From: Lottia gigantea
Taxonomy: Eukaryota > Mollusca > Gastropoda > Lottiidae
NCBI RefSeq assembly: GCF_000327385.1
Contig: NW_008708290.1
Location: 936 to 64,935 of the forward strand
Reading direction: 5' to 3'
Length of the DNA stretch: 64,000 bases
The notes below the pieces were generated by a model that ran no database searches, had not been told where the DNA came from, and saw only the letters and a program-made list of their open reading frames with translations. The stretch's first letter is position 1; each line of letters starts with the position of its first letter. The position numbers and the translations under genes are program-made. Below, in pieces: positions 25,894-37,775 of the stretch.

Positions 25894-26575
25894 GTAACGG
25901 TTTACAAGGATGCATAACGAACGTACCTTGGTTTACGTTCTGCCTCGAATATTGGGGCGTCAAAAAGTTTCAGTGGACTACAGGGGTCTCTACTGGCTAA
26001 ATCACACAATTCCATATTCATACAGTCTTTATTAAAACGTAGCAAAGTTGTTATGAGAGATGAAGGCGTATTTGTAATGAAATAGACGTGAAAACTGAAA
26101 GTAGAAAAATGACAATATTTTACTGACTAACTATTCTCACATAAACGGAAATATAAAACATATTACCCAAGTACAATATTTACATTATCATATATATATT
26201 CGTAAACTATTTATACTTAAAAAATGAATAATTGTAATAATATTTAATAGAGAATTATACCTCCTTGAGCCTTTTGACGAGTCCCAACATTAAATTGTTT
26301 GTTTACGAAAAATACAGCATGGCGAATTAGGGAGAAATACTTGTTATTATAACACACTTAAAATAAGAGAATTACTACATTCTATCTGAATATAAAGACA
26401 CAATTCCTTCTCAATTAACGTATTGACATATTGTATAATATAAACGTACAATTATATTAAGTATTATAACGTAGGGTAGGTTAACTGACACAGAAACACG
26501 TATATAGAAGTACGGAGATAATAAAGCCTCCCATGTTTACCCTGTATTCGAGCGATTCACCCAGATAACATTGAC
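25894..26575 (-). repeat. 3' LTR of the BEL/Pao element
   Basis: 682 bp. On the - strand it starts TGTAACCG and ends CCGTTACA, a TG...CA terminus with inverted ends. It contains AATAAA as an internal processing signal. The purine-rich GAGGAGCCA immediately precedes it on the element's coding strand (26576-26584). Confidence 0.85.
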
Positions 26576-26889
26576 CACGGTTACATGGCTCCTCAAAATT
26601 AAATTTATTTAATTTTACTAATAAACGAACAGTACGTAAAAATGCACGAACACTAGATCATAACAATACGCAGCTTATGATTGGATACGATACACATTGC
26701 ACATTTCGAAATATCGAATGAACTATCGATACATAGGCGAATTTCGAACCAAAAAGTATAAATATACTTTAAACATCCAAACCATAAAAGACGTAACTTA
26801 TGATAAGGCAGTACAAATCCAAAAACCTAACGTATAAACATAACTATTATGAATTTAAACTCTTTAGGCTCCTCGATGGGGAATTCCCC

Positions 26890-28000
26890 GGTATCAATTT
26901 TCAACTAATAACACCAACTTATGAATTGGTCGATCAAGATAAGAAACAGGACGTATACGTTTTCCACTATTACTCAACGAAGCATCACCAATCATGAGAG
27001 ATACCTTTCTCACATGTCCATCAGGTTCAGGTTCAGCCTTAACAACCTTAGCTAACCTCCACTGACTACGATGGACATCATCATCTTTAACCACAACAAT
27101 ATCATTTATCTCTAGGTTTCTAGTAGGTCGATTCCATTTTTGACGATTCTGGAGATTTTGAAGAAATTCCAATCTCCATCTTGTCCAAAAGACGTTAGTG
27201 AGATACTGGACACGTCTCCAGCGTTTTCGAGAGTATATATCGGCTTGCTGAGAATTACCAGGCGGTGGCAATAAAACGTTTGACTTCATTGTCAACAGAT
27301 GCTTAGGCGTAAGCGGTTGCAATGAATTTACATCATTTAGATTATCAATCGTCAAAGGTCTGCTATTAACAATACCAGCGGCTTCACACATAAAAGTCCG
27401 AAGAGACTCATCATCCAACTGAGTACCAGATTTGTCCATAAGCGAAATAAGAACATTGCGAACAGATCTGATCCGACGCTCCCACACGCCACCCATGTGA
27501 CTAGCGGACGGAACGTTCATTTTAAATTCGAAAAAGTCATAATTGCGTTCAACAAAATATTCCTTGATACGTTTATTATCCATCACTTTCAGGGCTTCCT
27601 TTAATTCACGTTTAGCACCTACAAAGTTCGAACCATTGTCACAACGGAGTATTCTCATAGGTCCTCGAGTCGAAAGAAATCGTCTTAAACAATTTAGAAA
27701 CGAGTCTGTAGTCATAAAATTCAAAGTTTCAACTAGCCGACAATTCATGCAAGTAAATAACACTCCATATCGTTTCATTTCCTTTCTTCCTTCCTTGATC
27801 AGGAAAGGTCCAAAACAGTCCACACCGCAATATGTAAAAGGAGGTGACGGTTGTAATCTATCCTCGGGTAGATCTGCCATCTTTTGACCCTTACAGCTAC
27901 CACGAAATTTTCTGCATTTCGCACACTTGAAAATCAATTCCGATGTAGCGGTCGCACATCCAACAATCCAAAAACCATTAGATCTGATGGTATTAACAGT
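26890..28000 (-). mobile_element. Integrase region of the BEL/Pao element
   Basis: Retroviral-type integrase core with VDCFGPF and RCDNGSNFVGA around the catalytic acids and SASHMGGVWERRIRSVR. A C-terminal WTRWRLEFL...RQKW segment of the DUF5641 type follows. These identify BEL/Pao rather than Gypsy or Copia (family knowledge). Fossil; no host role inferred. Confidence 0.9.
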
Positions 28001-28129
28001 TATACCACGACCTTAATGTTCACATTGTACATGATAGTAACGAATTATAAGTTTGCTCACGAAATGATTGCGCGGAAGAATAAGTGGGTGCTTCTCATTA
28101 AAGACTAAATCTGAGTTCCCAAGACGTCC

Positions 28130-29990
28130 TCATACACGAAGCAATCCATTCTCGTCGACAAAGGGATCTAGTTTATAAATAGGAGAGCTCCTTTCAATCC
28201 ATTTAAGCTCAGAAATATTTGGATCAACGCGCCTTTTAAGAGTAGCTAATTCCTTTTTGAAACACTCGGTTTGCACAAGCTTAATAACAGCATGTTCAGC
28301 ATCAAAAAGATCATGTGCAGTCAAATCGCCTACGGATTCCAATTGTTTATTTCGTACACGATAGAGCAAGATAGATTGATATCTTAAACAATTAGCAATA
28401 ACTCGCTTTAGTCTCAGCCAATTAGAACAAAATTCTAAACGCTTTAATTCGAACGTTTCACCGGATAACGTAGCATGAGAGTTCACTTTACGCACATCAG
28501 GATTATCAATTCCTGACTCGAATATCGAATAATCGTGAGAGTCAATAGGTAACACAGGGCGTTTAAGAAAGTCTGGTCCAGTAAACCAAATAGAGTCGAT
28601 CAATTCCGACGCGGAACTGCCTCTAGACGCAATATCAGCAGGATTAATTCTGGTCCTTACATGATGCCATTCACTCGGTACAGAATGATCGTGAATCTTT
28701 TGAACACGATTTGCCACAAACATTTGAAAACGACGAATGTCATTATTAATATAGCCTAACACTACGCGACTATCAGTCCAAAAATACTGCACACATTCAG
28801 GATACTCTAGTTCCTTCTGCAAAAACGTATTTACATTAACAGAAACTACAGCTGCGGTTAACTCTAAACGCGGAATAGTTACAGCACGCAAAGGGGTCAC
28901 TCGGGATTTACCCATAACCAGCGAACACTGAACTCGTTGTTGTACGTCCACAAGCCGTAAATAAGAACACTGTCCATATCCAAACGTACTAGCATCTGAA
29001 AAGTTATGTAGCTCTACAGAAGTTAATTCACCAAGGTTTTCAGATTGAAAACACCGCGAAAGTTTCAGAGATTCTATGTTGAACAAATCAGTTCTCCACT
29101 GCTGCCAACGAGAGCGTAAAGAATCAGGAATTGCATCATCCCAATCAATACTAAGTCTACACATCTCCAGTAAAATTTGTTTTCCAACCAATAGTAAAGG
29201 AGATATAAAACCGAGAGGGTCATAAATGGAACTAGTCGTCGAAAGAATACCTCTTCTTGTTAATGGTTTGTCCGAAAGCGTAATCCGAAACTGAAAGGCG
29301 TCGGCCTCAATACACCATTGAATACCCAAAGCACGTTCAACCGGAAGTTCATCAACAGTCAAATCTAAATTCTTAACACCTTCGGCACGGTCATTAGGTG
29401 AGACACTTTCAATAACCACTGTTGAGTTTGAAACGAATTTATGTAAACGTATTCCATATTTGGCTAACAAAATCTTACTTTTGTCAATAAGATCAATTGC
29501 TTCTTGAGCAGACGAGATTGAGGTGAGTCCATCATCAACGTTAAAGTCATTCTGGATAAAGTTTGAAACTGTCGCACCGAAATCAGATATATTATCTTTT
29601 GCAGCTTGTTTCAAAGCGAAATTTGAGCATCCTGGAGACGAACCAGCACCAAACAGTCATGGACAGTCATACGGAACTCCTCGGGGATTTGGTTGACATC
29701 ACCACCGTCCCACCATAGAAATCGAAGATAGTCTCGATGTGAATCATTTACTCGAAATTGGTAAAACATCTTTTCGATGTCACACATAAATGCAATACGA
29801 TTTTTATGAAATCTACACAAGACACCAATTAAAGTATTTGTAAGATCGGGTCCTTTGAAAAGAAAGTTCTCGCGATACTATGCTTGACAGTCAAAGACCA
29901 CACGGACCTTACCAGGTTTCTTCGGATTATAGACTGCGTGATGTGGTATATAGTTAACATGGGCTTCAATACCATTATCTAGTACCTTCT
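28130..29990 (-). mobile_element. Reverse transcriptase / RNase H region of the BEL/Pao element
   Basis: Contains the reverse transcriptase motif-A stretch [13 protein letters not shown], the connection STTSSIYDPLGFISP and RNase H-like FSDAS and YFWTDSRVV. Typical BEL/Pao order. Part of the fossil. Confidence 0.9.
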
Positions 29991-32337
29991 CCGCATAACT
30001 TTTATCAATAATGTCTTCCATAAATTTAACATAGTCGTTTTTCAGTTGACCATCCTTACAAAAACGAACTGCCAGATTATTCAATCTTCGAGTAGCCATA
30101 ACTTTATTATTAGGCAAAATAGGGTCACCATTTTTAAACGGCAAGGGCATTTCATAATGACCATTAGACGCAATATGAATATTGTTCTCCAACACATCCA
30201 AGAACTTCATGTCTTCACACGAAATGACAGAATTATCGCAATGTTCATTAAAATCCAGTTCCATATATCGCAGTATGTTCTCTTTAACATGATTCTGGAA
30301 CGAGATATATCGAGTGTGTTTTTCATTTCCACCAAGTACAGACGGAACTTCGTACGAAACTATTCTGTGACTAAGACCTATCAGATCGTCTTCATCATCA
30401 TTATAAGGGTTGACTTTTCCAACAATACCCCAACCTAGATCAGTCTTTTCAGCGTAAGGACCATTACCAACAGGTGGGATAACATCTCTTGGAACTAAAG
30501 CACGGACACAATCGTATCCAATCAATAGACCAACTTCACAGCTCAACATAGGTGTAAGTTTATGCGCAATCTTCTGAAGGTATGGCCACTGTCTAGCCAT
30601 GTCGGGTGTCGGTATAAGAGATCTGTTGGCTGGCATAATATCTCGAGTATAAGTAGTGGGTAGAGGAATCTTAAGAGTCTCATTGTAGCCACGAACAACT
30701 AAACCATTGATTTTAGTACTCTCTACAAGTTTATCTTTAGCGAACATGGTTGACAAAGATAGCTGGACAGGTTTACCTTCAATCCCAAGAGCTCTCGCAG
30801 TGTCCGTCAACGCAAAAGTAGTGTCTGACTGATTGTCTACGATGACATACGTTGCAATTTCCTTATCCGGATTGCTGTCATGAGATATCCAAACAGGCAA
30901 AATAAGCGAACTTTTATTACTGCAAGTAGTTATAACACGATGCGAAGTCGTACTCTTAAGATGGGGGTTGTCTCTTGATTTAGAAACACCACCAAAATCA
31001 CCATGTAAAGCTGATGGATGAGATTTTGAACACGTGGCGCATTTAAGCCGTCTCTTACAAAATTTTGATCGGTGTCCTTCATTTAGGCACGCAAAACAAA
31101 GTTTATTTGAAGAACAATAACCTTTACGATCTTCTAAAGTCTTATTTAGAAACGATCTACACACATCGATATGATGCTGTCCTTTACAGAAGAAGCATTT
31201 CTTCGGGGCTGAATCAGAAACTTCAGTAGCGAACGCGGATCTTCTATGATTAGCATAATTAGAAATCGTAGTTTTCCTGTCTGCTAATGAAGTCAAAGGG
31301 TCACAGGAAATATCTGCTTCTTTTGCAAAATGTTCAAAGGGAGGGAAATCATTATGAACCAATTCATATTCATGGTTGATGCGTCCCCAACGTAAAACTA
31401 ACCAATCAGGTAACTTCTCCAAAAGTTTCTTGTTTTCCCGACTGTCATTAAACACACGCAAAGTATTAATTGACCTCATGGCAACGTTACACTGCCTCAA
31501 AAAGTCTGCCAGACGTCGTAGAGCCTTTCCATCTCGAGTAGGAACTTTGGGCCACTCTTCCAACTTTTTATTGAACCGGGTAGCAATAATAAACGGATTC
31601 CCGTAGCGTTTTTCCAATAACTGTTTAGCTTCATGAAAAGCATATTCGGAGTCAAACAGGAAGTAACTACTAAGAGCGTCTTTCGCTCCACCACCTAGAT
31701 ATCTTCTAAGATAATGCATGCATTGTTCAGGAGGAATATTTCTGTTTTCAATCAAAGTTTTAAAGGCGCACTTACAAACAGGATATTCCAAAGCTTCACC
31801 AGTAAACACATCTGGTTTTGGGGCAGGTAAACGATTTAACTGATTTTGATCAGCTATGAGACGAGCTAAATCACTAATTTGGATTTCAACAACATTGTTA
31901 CTGTTAGGTTGCTGTTCTGCAGGTCCGATAGTAGATGGAACATTGTTTAAGTAATCACTAACCAAACTAGACTTCGGTATTTGAGATTCAGGCGGTTTAC
32001 TCGAATGTTCGAACAATTTAGGTTTAACATCAATCGTGTTGGATTTTGTGAAATCTAACTTCCTATCTTGAGATCTATTAGATCGACGAGATCCATTAGA
32101 CCTTCCTTCACTTTGAATGTCATATAATCTGTCACCAATACGTTTAGACAATTGATAATTCTCTTCTTCAGCAGTTTCGTATTTTGTTGCGATTTTATCA
32201 TCGATTCCCTGAGGGCAAAGTTGAACTAACCTTTGGTATAAACCTAAAATATCATTGAAATTCCTTTGGACAAGGTCACGATCACAACGTATTTGATTAA
32301 CGTCTTCAGAGTCAGTCAAAAGTGATGCCATTTTCAC
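29990..32337 (-). mobile_element. Gag and protease region of the BEL/Pao element
   Basis: Gag-like N-terminal coil, capsid-like region with ALEYPVCKCAFKTLIE, knuckles CFFCKGQHHIDVC and CFACLNEGHRSKFC, then an aspartic-protease-like YVIVDNQSDTTFAL. Typical BEL/Pao arrangement. Part of the fossil. Confidence 0.9.
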
Positions 32338-32371
32338 GCAACTGTTCCGCCATTTAGAAACAGCAGAGCGA

Positions 32372-32986
32372 AAAAAAGTTTCAGTGGACTACAAGGGCCT
32401 CTACTGGCTAAATCACACAATTTCATATTCATACAGTCTTTATTAAAACGTAGCGAAGTTGTTATGAGAGATGAAGGCGTATTTGTAATGAAATAGACGT
32501 GAAAACTGAAAGTAGAAAAATGACAATATTTTACTGACTAACTATAAACTATTCTCACATAAACGGAAATATAAAACATATTACCCAAGTACAATATTTA
32601 CATTATCATATATATATTCGGAAACTATTTATACTTAAAAAATGAATAATTGTAATAAAATTTAATAGCGAATTATACCTTTTGACGAGTCCCAACATTA
32701 AATTGTCTGTTTACGAAAAATACAGCATGGCGAATAAGGGAGAAATACTTGTTATTATAACACACTTAAAATAAGAGAATTACTACATTCTATCTGAATA
32801 TAAAGACACAATTCCTTCTCAATTAACGTATTGACATATTGTATAATATAAACGTACAATTATATTAAGTATTATAACGTAGGGTAGGTTAACTGACACA
32901 GAAACACGTATATAGAAGTACGGAGATAATAAAGCCTCTCATGTTTACCCTGTATTCGAGCGATTCACCCAGATAATATTGACCAC
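32372..32986 (-). repeat. 5' LTR of the BEL/Pao element (incomplete copy)
   Basis: Matches the 3' LTR at about 98% by eye over ~590 bases. It abuts the resumed minisatellite on its outer side and the leader before gag on its inner side. TGGCGGAACAG near 32354 may be the primer-binding site, since TGG is the usual start; this is uncertain. Confidence 0.85.
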
Positions 32987-34395
32987 CCATTCAATAATGT
33001 GTTATTAGTTCTACCCATTCAATACTGTTAACTTAGTACTACCAATTCAAGAATGTGTAATTTGTGCCACTCATTCAATAATGTGTTATTAGTTCTACTC
33101 ATTCAATACTGTTAACTTAGTACTACCAATTCAAGAATGTGTAATTAGTGCCACTCATTCAATAATGTGTTATTAGTTCTACCCATTCAATACTGTTAAC
33201 TTAGTACTACCAATTCAAGAATGTGTAATTAGTGCCACTCATTCAATAATGTGTTATTAGTTCTACCCATTCAATACTGTTAAATTAGTACTACCAATTC
33301 AAGAATGTGTAATTAGTGCCACTCATTCAATAATGTGTAATTAGTGCCACCCATTCAATAATGTTAACTTAGTACTACCAATTCAATAATGTGTTATTAG
33401 TTCTACCCATTTCATAATGTGTTATTAGTTCTAACCATTCAATACTGTACTAGTACTACCAATTCAAGAATATGTAATTAGTGCCACCCATTCAATAATA
33501 TCTTATTAGTTCTACCCATTCAATACTGTTAACTTAGTACTACCAATTCAATAATGTGTTATTAGTTCTACCCATTTAATAATGTGTTATTAGTTCTACC
33601 CATTCAATACTACCAATTCAAGAATGTGTACTTAATACTACCCATTCAATAATATAAACTAATTAATTAGTTCCATCCATTCAATACTATGTAATTTGCT
33701 CCACTCATTCAATACTGTTAAATTAGTACTACCAATTCAAGAATGTGTAATTAGTGCCACTCATTCAATAATGTGTAATTAGTGCCACCCATTCAATAAT
33801 GTTAACTTAGTACTACCAATTCAATAATGTGTTATTAGTTCTACCCATTTCATAATGTGTTATTAGTTCTACCCATTCAATACTGTACTAGTACTACCAA
33901 TTCAAGAATATGTAATTAGTGCCACCTATTCAATAATATCTTATTAGTTCTACCCATTCAATACTGTTAACTTAGTACTACCAATTCAATAATGTGTTAT
34001 TAGTTCTACCCATTTAATAATGTGTTATTAGTTCTACCCATTCAATACTACCAATTCAAGAATGTGTACTTAATACTACCCATTCAATAATATAAACTAA
34101 TTAATTAGTTCCATCCATTCAATACTATGTAATTTGCTCCACTCATTCAATAATGTGTAATTAGTTCCACTCATTCAATAATGTGTAATTAGTTCCACCC
34201 ATTCAATATTGTGTAATTAGTGACACGCATTCAATAATGTGTAATTAGTTTCACGCGTTCAATAAAATGTAATTAGTTACACCCATTCAATAATGTGTAA
34301 TTAGTGCCACCTATTCATTAATCTGTTCCACCGATTCAATATTGTGCAATAAGTTCCAGCCGTTCAATAATGTGTACTGGGTACTAGCCATTCAT
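32987..34395. repeat. 28-bp minisatellite, main array with higher-order structure
   Basis: About 50 units ending in variants of TGTTATTAGTTCTA or TGTAATTAGTGCCA. Three-unit (84-bp) periods are visible from 33042 to about 33290, with the marker CCAATTCAAGAATGTG at 33042, 33126 and 33210. A ~439-bp block starting at 33281 is repeated nearly identically from 33720. Right of 34150 units are more degenerate. Confidence 0.93.
33281..34158. repeat. 439-bp tandem segmental duplication inside the minisatellite
   Basis: The series beginning TAAATTAGTACTACCAATTC recurs at 33281 and 33720 with the same order of unit variants, including the private TAATATAAACTAATTAATTA. By eye the two copies differ at only a few bases. 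Confidence 0.85.
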
Positions 34396-35275
34396 TAATG
34401 TGTACTCAGTTCCAGTTCTGGAAAGCTTCAGTCTGTACTGGTCATAGAGTCTGGAAAACTTCAATCTGTACTGGTCATAGAGTCTGGAAAACTTCAATCT
34501 GTACAGGTCATAGTGTCTGGAAATCTTCAGTCTGTACTTTTCAAAGCGTCTGGAAATCTTCAGTATGTACTTTTCTTAGAGTCTAGAAGTCTTCAGTCTG
34601 TATTGGTCATAGCGCCTGGGAATCGTTATTCTGTACTGGTCATGGTTGTTGAATCGGGACCAATCCGTGCATTTGAAACCAACCAACTGCCTTCAAACCA
34701 CCCAATTGAGGATAGGAGATGTGAAGCGAAACTCCCTATTGATGGAGATAAATATTTATTTGCTGTTCATGATGGACATGCTGGATGTGCATGTGCTCAA
34801 TTACTGAATGAAAGATTATTTAGCTGTGGCATTATCACCACCAAAGATAGTTGAAAAGGTAAAAAATGGGGAAATAGATCTGACTACCGAGCTTTTACAT
34901 TGGTACAATGGAGGTATAAAGTATAAACATGAACAACTCAAAGAACTCTATGATAAAAGCTTGTATTAGCGTGTGGAAAGCTTCAGTCTGTACTGGTCAT
35001 AGAGTCCGGAAAACTTAAATCTGTACTGGTCATAGTGTCTGGAAAGCTTCAGTCTGTACTGGATATATCGTGTGGAAATCTTCAGTCTGTACTGGATATA
35101 TCTTCAGTCTGTACTGGATATATCGTGTGGAAAGCTTTAGTCTATACTGCATATATCGTGTGGAAATCTTCAGTCTGTTCTGGTCATAGCATTACAAAAT
35201 CTTCAGTCTGAATGGTCATAGCATTACAAATCTTCAGTCTGAAATAGTCAAAGCGTCTCAAAATATTCCTTGTAT
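34396..35275. repeat. 33-bp minisatellite, interrupted by a gene fragment
   Basis: Unit of the type CTGGAAAACTTCAATCTGTA plus CTGGTCATAGAGT. About 8 units occupy 34410-34643, then a 326-bp foreign segment (34644-34969), then about 9 more degenerate units to 35275. Both flanks show the same unit phase and variants such as ACTGGATATATCGTG on the right. Confidence 0.9.
34644..34969 (+). pseudogene. Fragment of a pyruvate dehydrogenase phosphatase (PDP) gene
   Basis: Reads VVESGPIRAFETNQLPSN, then HPIEDRRCEAKL, YLFAVHDGHAGCACAQLL and NERLF. This is the N-terminal part of the PP2C-type catalytic domain of PDP (mitochondrial activator of the pyruvate dehydrogenase complex), including the metal-binding DGHAG. 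A frame shift near 34835 moves the reading to LSPPKIVEKV...ELLHWYNGG...LKELYDKSLY, ending in a stop at 34969. Only about 105 of the usual ~500 residues are present, with no convincing splice sites and minisatellite on both sides. I judge it a broken captured copy, not an exon of a working gene. Confidence 0.8.
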
Positions 35276-36730
35276 AGCATTTAAAAACCATTAGTACGTA
35301 CAGACTACATCTTACAGATCTTCAATTCTTTTCAGTGAACAGCAGCGTCGCATATCAATATCTATATGTTCGGCACTTAACTCTTTGGTTTCATTGATTC
35401 AGTCACAATTATTTATGTATGTCTGATCTATCAGAGGATTAATAATATAATGGAAAAATCATTTAAGCTATTAACTCAACTTACTTGAAATGACTTCCTT
35501 CTCAGGCTAGGAAAGAAAGATAATAGACGTAATATATTAATTTTCTTAATCGTAGTTAATGTTCTCTTTTTGAATTATCATTTGAAAGATAATAGGATGA
35601 TATCTAATAATGTTGATTTTAGTTTTCATATGGGTAATATTAGATATAGATTCAATATTCATTATAGTATCTGATCTTTATAATTATCATGGCCTCGGGA
35701 AATTTTAGAAAACATTTCATCGGTTTAGTCATTTGAAATACAATATTTAGTTCAACGAGACTATAATTTTCCACTTCAACATCATTTCACGATAAGGAGT
35801 GATATCAAATAACAAATTAGACATCATTTCACATTGGAATTTCAAAAACATTTCGCACAAATCTAGAGTTAAAAATAAACAATTTATTGGTCAGAGTAAC
35901 GAACTCAATGTAACTGCACGAATAATTGCTTTATTCCATTTTGAGGAAAATAACTCAACAACAGACTCAACCTACCCCGTATAATTTTTTTTTATAGGCA
36001 AGTCCACTGATTAACAAAGACACATTTTGGTCAGCTTGAAAATTTTAATATTTTTGGTCATCCTAAGAGGTGGAATACATTTACAGATGGATTTCCTTAT
36101 TCGTTACTGTCAAAAAAGCAAACTATTTGATTAATTGGTGTTTCTTATGAATTATCATGTATTCTCAATCATATCATTATGTTCTTATTGAATATAATGA
36201 AGAGTTTTAACCAATCACAAATGCCCATGAGTGTACAGTCTGGATAAACGAAAAAGATTTTTTGACCTTTCTTGATCGGCCACTCATTGGAATTCTGCTG
36301 GTAATTCTCTTCTAATTTAGCTAATTATGAATTACTTATAGACATGTGAGACAAAATGGTATTTTACCAAGTCATTAGAATACCTCTTCTTTGTATTCTA
36401 CCTCTATTCCAGTCTCTGGTGGATATTTTGACAGATAGTTATCAGAGGCTGGAATAGAGACAGATGTTTAATCATAACAGACAAATGAAATTGTGACTGA
36501 CTCCAGTAGACTATGATTTTTGCAGCAAGTTGAAAAATTGCAATTTCGACCAGTTGAAAAATATGTGAATGATTTTTTCAACTGCTATGCAAATAAATCA
36601 ATGTGCTATTCAGATATTAACTATGCAATTTTATTATATTACATTTATTATGCAGAACATACTTGAAGGTATTCAGCTAACTGTTCAATAAAGGAACTTT
36701 CAAAGATATGCATTTAATTTAAGATGCAAA
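35276..36730. other. Intergenic, no gene supported
   Basis: AT-rich non-coding sequence. A MITE copy lies at 36083-36190 (listed). GTGACTGACT-type phrases near 36490 and 36880 form a short direct repeat around the following foldback element. Confidence 0.4.
36083..36190. mobile_element. MITE, copy 2 of the 23564-23690 family (inverted, decayed)
   Basis: ACAGATGGATTTCCTTATTC, then AACTATTTGATTAATTGGTG and ATGAATTATCATGTATTCTC match the reverse complement of 23590-23690. The far terminal repeat is degraded. Confidence 0.75.
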
Positions 36731-36870
36731 ATGGCACTAATAGTCTAATACTACATATTCCATGCATGGTTTGGACCCTTAAACTAACTTTCCAGAAAGT
36801 TAAGCTAAACAAGTGAGCATAGGCCCCGAAGTCGTCACAATTTTTTAGTCTATTAGACTATTAGTGCCAT
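36731..36870. mobile_element. MITE-like foldback with perfect 20-bp inverted ends
   Basis: ATGGCACTAATAGTCTAATA (36731-36750) and its exact reverse complement (36851-36870) enclose 100 bp. No target duplication is evident. Confidence 0.75.
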
Positions 36871-37244
36871 AACTTTCATTTGTGACTGACTTTGGGGTCT
36901 ATTGAACAATGATCACCTTTTCATAATTTATACTGTCCTATACTATCAATATTATATTAATATTATAAATTTATTTGAAATTACTACAATTTTCCTCTTA
37001 TTTTTCAATAAAATGTATTTAAGGTCAGATTTGGTCAATGTTTTTAAACCACGGTTCTTTCCTGTTTAACAGGAAACAGGAAAATGGTGTAAAAATTAAC
37101 ATAAAATTCCGTTTGCTATAAACAAAGTGCAATCATATAAACATTAATTACATATAAATACCTTAAAACCCACAAGTTTGGCTTTATTTTCACTATAGAT
37201 ATTTAAAGATAGCCTACTAACAGCTTTTATTGCAAATACAAATC

Positions 37245-37775
37245 ATTGTTTGTAGCCTGTACAGTGAGCATGAGCCAATTGTGAACAGACGAACAGATGA
37301 CAATATCCTTCCATACTACATGGGGTCATATAAATATCAAAAGAATCCATAAAGAATTGTTGCTTGAAGAGTGAGCCAAAGTTGCACTATATGGCTAATA
37401 TAGTGAATACACTAAGTTGGAAACGACAATTTGGTGAAAAATTATCAGATCATACTGAAAATTGATAAGGATCGTCTTCATAATGACATTGACTCACAAA
37501 ATAAAGATAAAAAGAATCCATAAATAATTGTAGCCTGTAGAGTGAACACGAGATGCATAATATAGCTAATAGAGTGAAAACGCTAAGTCGGACACGATAT
37601 TTCAGGGAAAAATTATCAGATCAGCACGAAAATCGATAGGGATCATCTTCATAATGACATTGACACACAAAATAAAAACCTAAAGAATCTGTAAAGAATT
37701 GTGGACTGTAGAGTGAGAACGAGCCCAATGTGAACAGACCGACGGACCGCCAGGGTGATTACAATATACGCTCAA
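37245..37775 (+). repeat. 171-bp tandem array, pearl/Helentron-like
   Basis: Units begin near 37339, 37510 and 37681 (marker AAAAGAATCC, period 171) and share ATTATCAGATCA and CTTCATAATGACATTGAC. The last, partial unit runs into ACAGACCGACGGACCGCC, an (ACGG)-like stretch, then GGGTGATTACAATATACGC. A partial unit precedes the array (37245-37310) with a similar AACAGACGAACAGATGACAA end. Core repeats followed by an ACGG-type microsatellite are typical of nonautonomous Helentron elements such as bivalve pearl (recalled). Confidence 0.65.

Larger units (their letters stand above)
25894..32986 (-). mobile_element. BEL/Pao LTR retrotransposon (fossil)
   Basis: About 7.1 kb on the - strand between two LTR copies, inserted in a 28-bp minisatellite. 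Order 5' to 3' on the - strand: LTR, gag with CCHC-type knuckles and protease, reverse transcriptase, RNase H, integrase with the BEL signature SASHMGGVWERRIRSVR, a DUF5641-like tail, a purine-rich tract, LTR. The family call rests on the integrase and on the RNase H stretch YFWTDSRVVLGYIN. The element is broken, with about three breaks in its coding part, and one LTR is incomplete. By eye the LTRs differ at about 11 of ~590 aligned bases (~2%), so the insertion is fairly young. Confidence 0.95.

Noticed and set aside
25926-26095. An exon-like open stretch on the - strand with splice-like borders (tttcag ... gtacgt) at the left end of the BEL/Pao region.
   Set aside because: Most of it is repeated in the other LTR copy, and it lies wholly within the 3' LTR defined by TG...CA ends, so it is LTR sequence and not a host exon.
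30046-30438. 130-codon + strand open frame within the BEL/Pao element.
   Set aside because: Antisense to the protease-side coding region of the element and not a gene.
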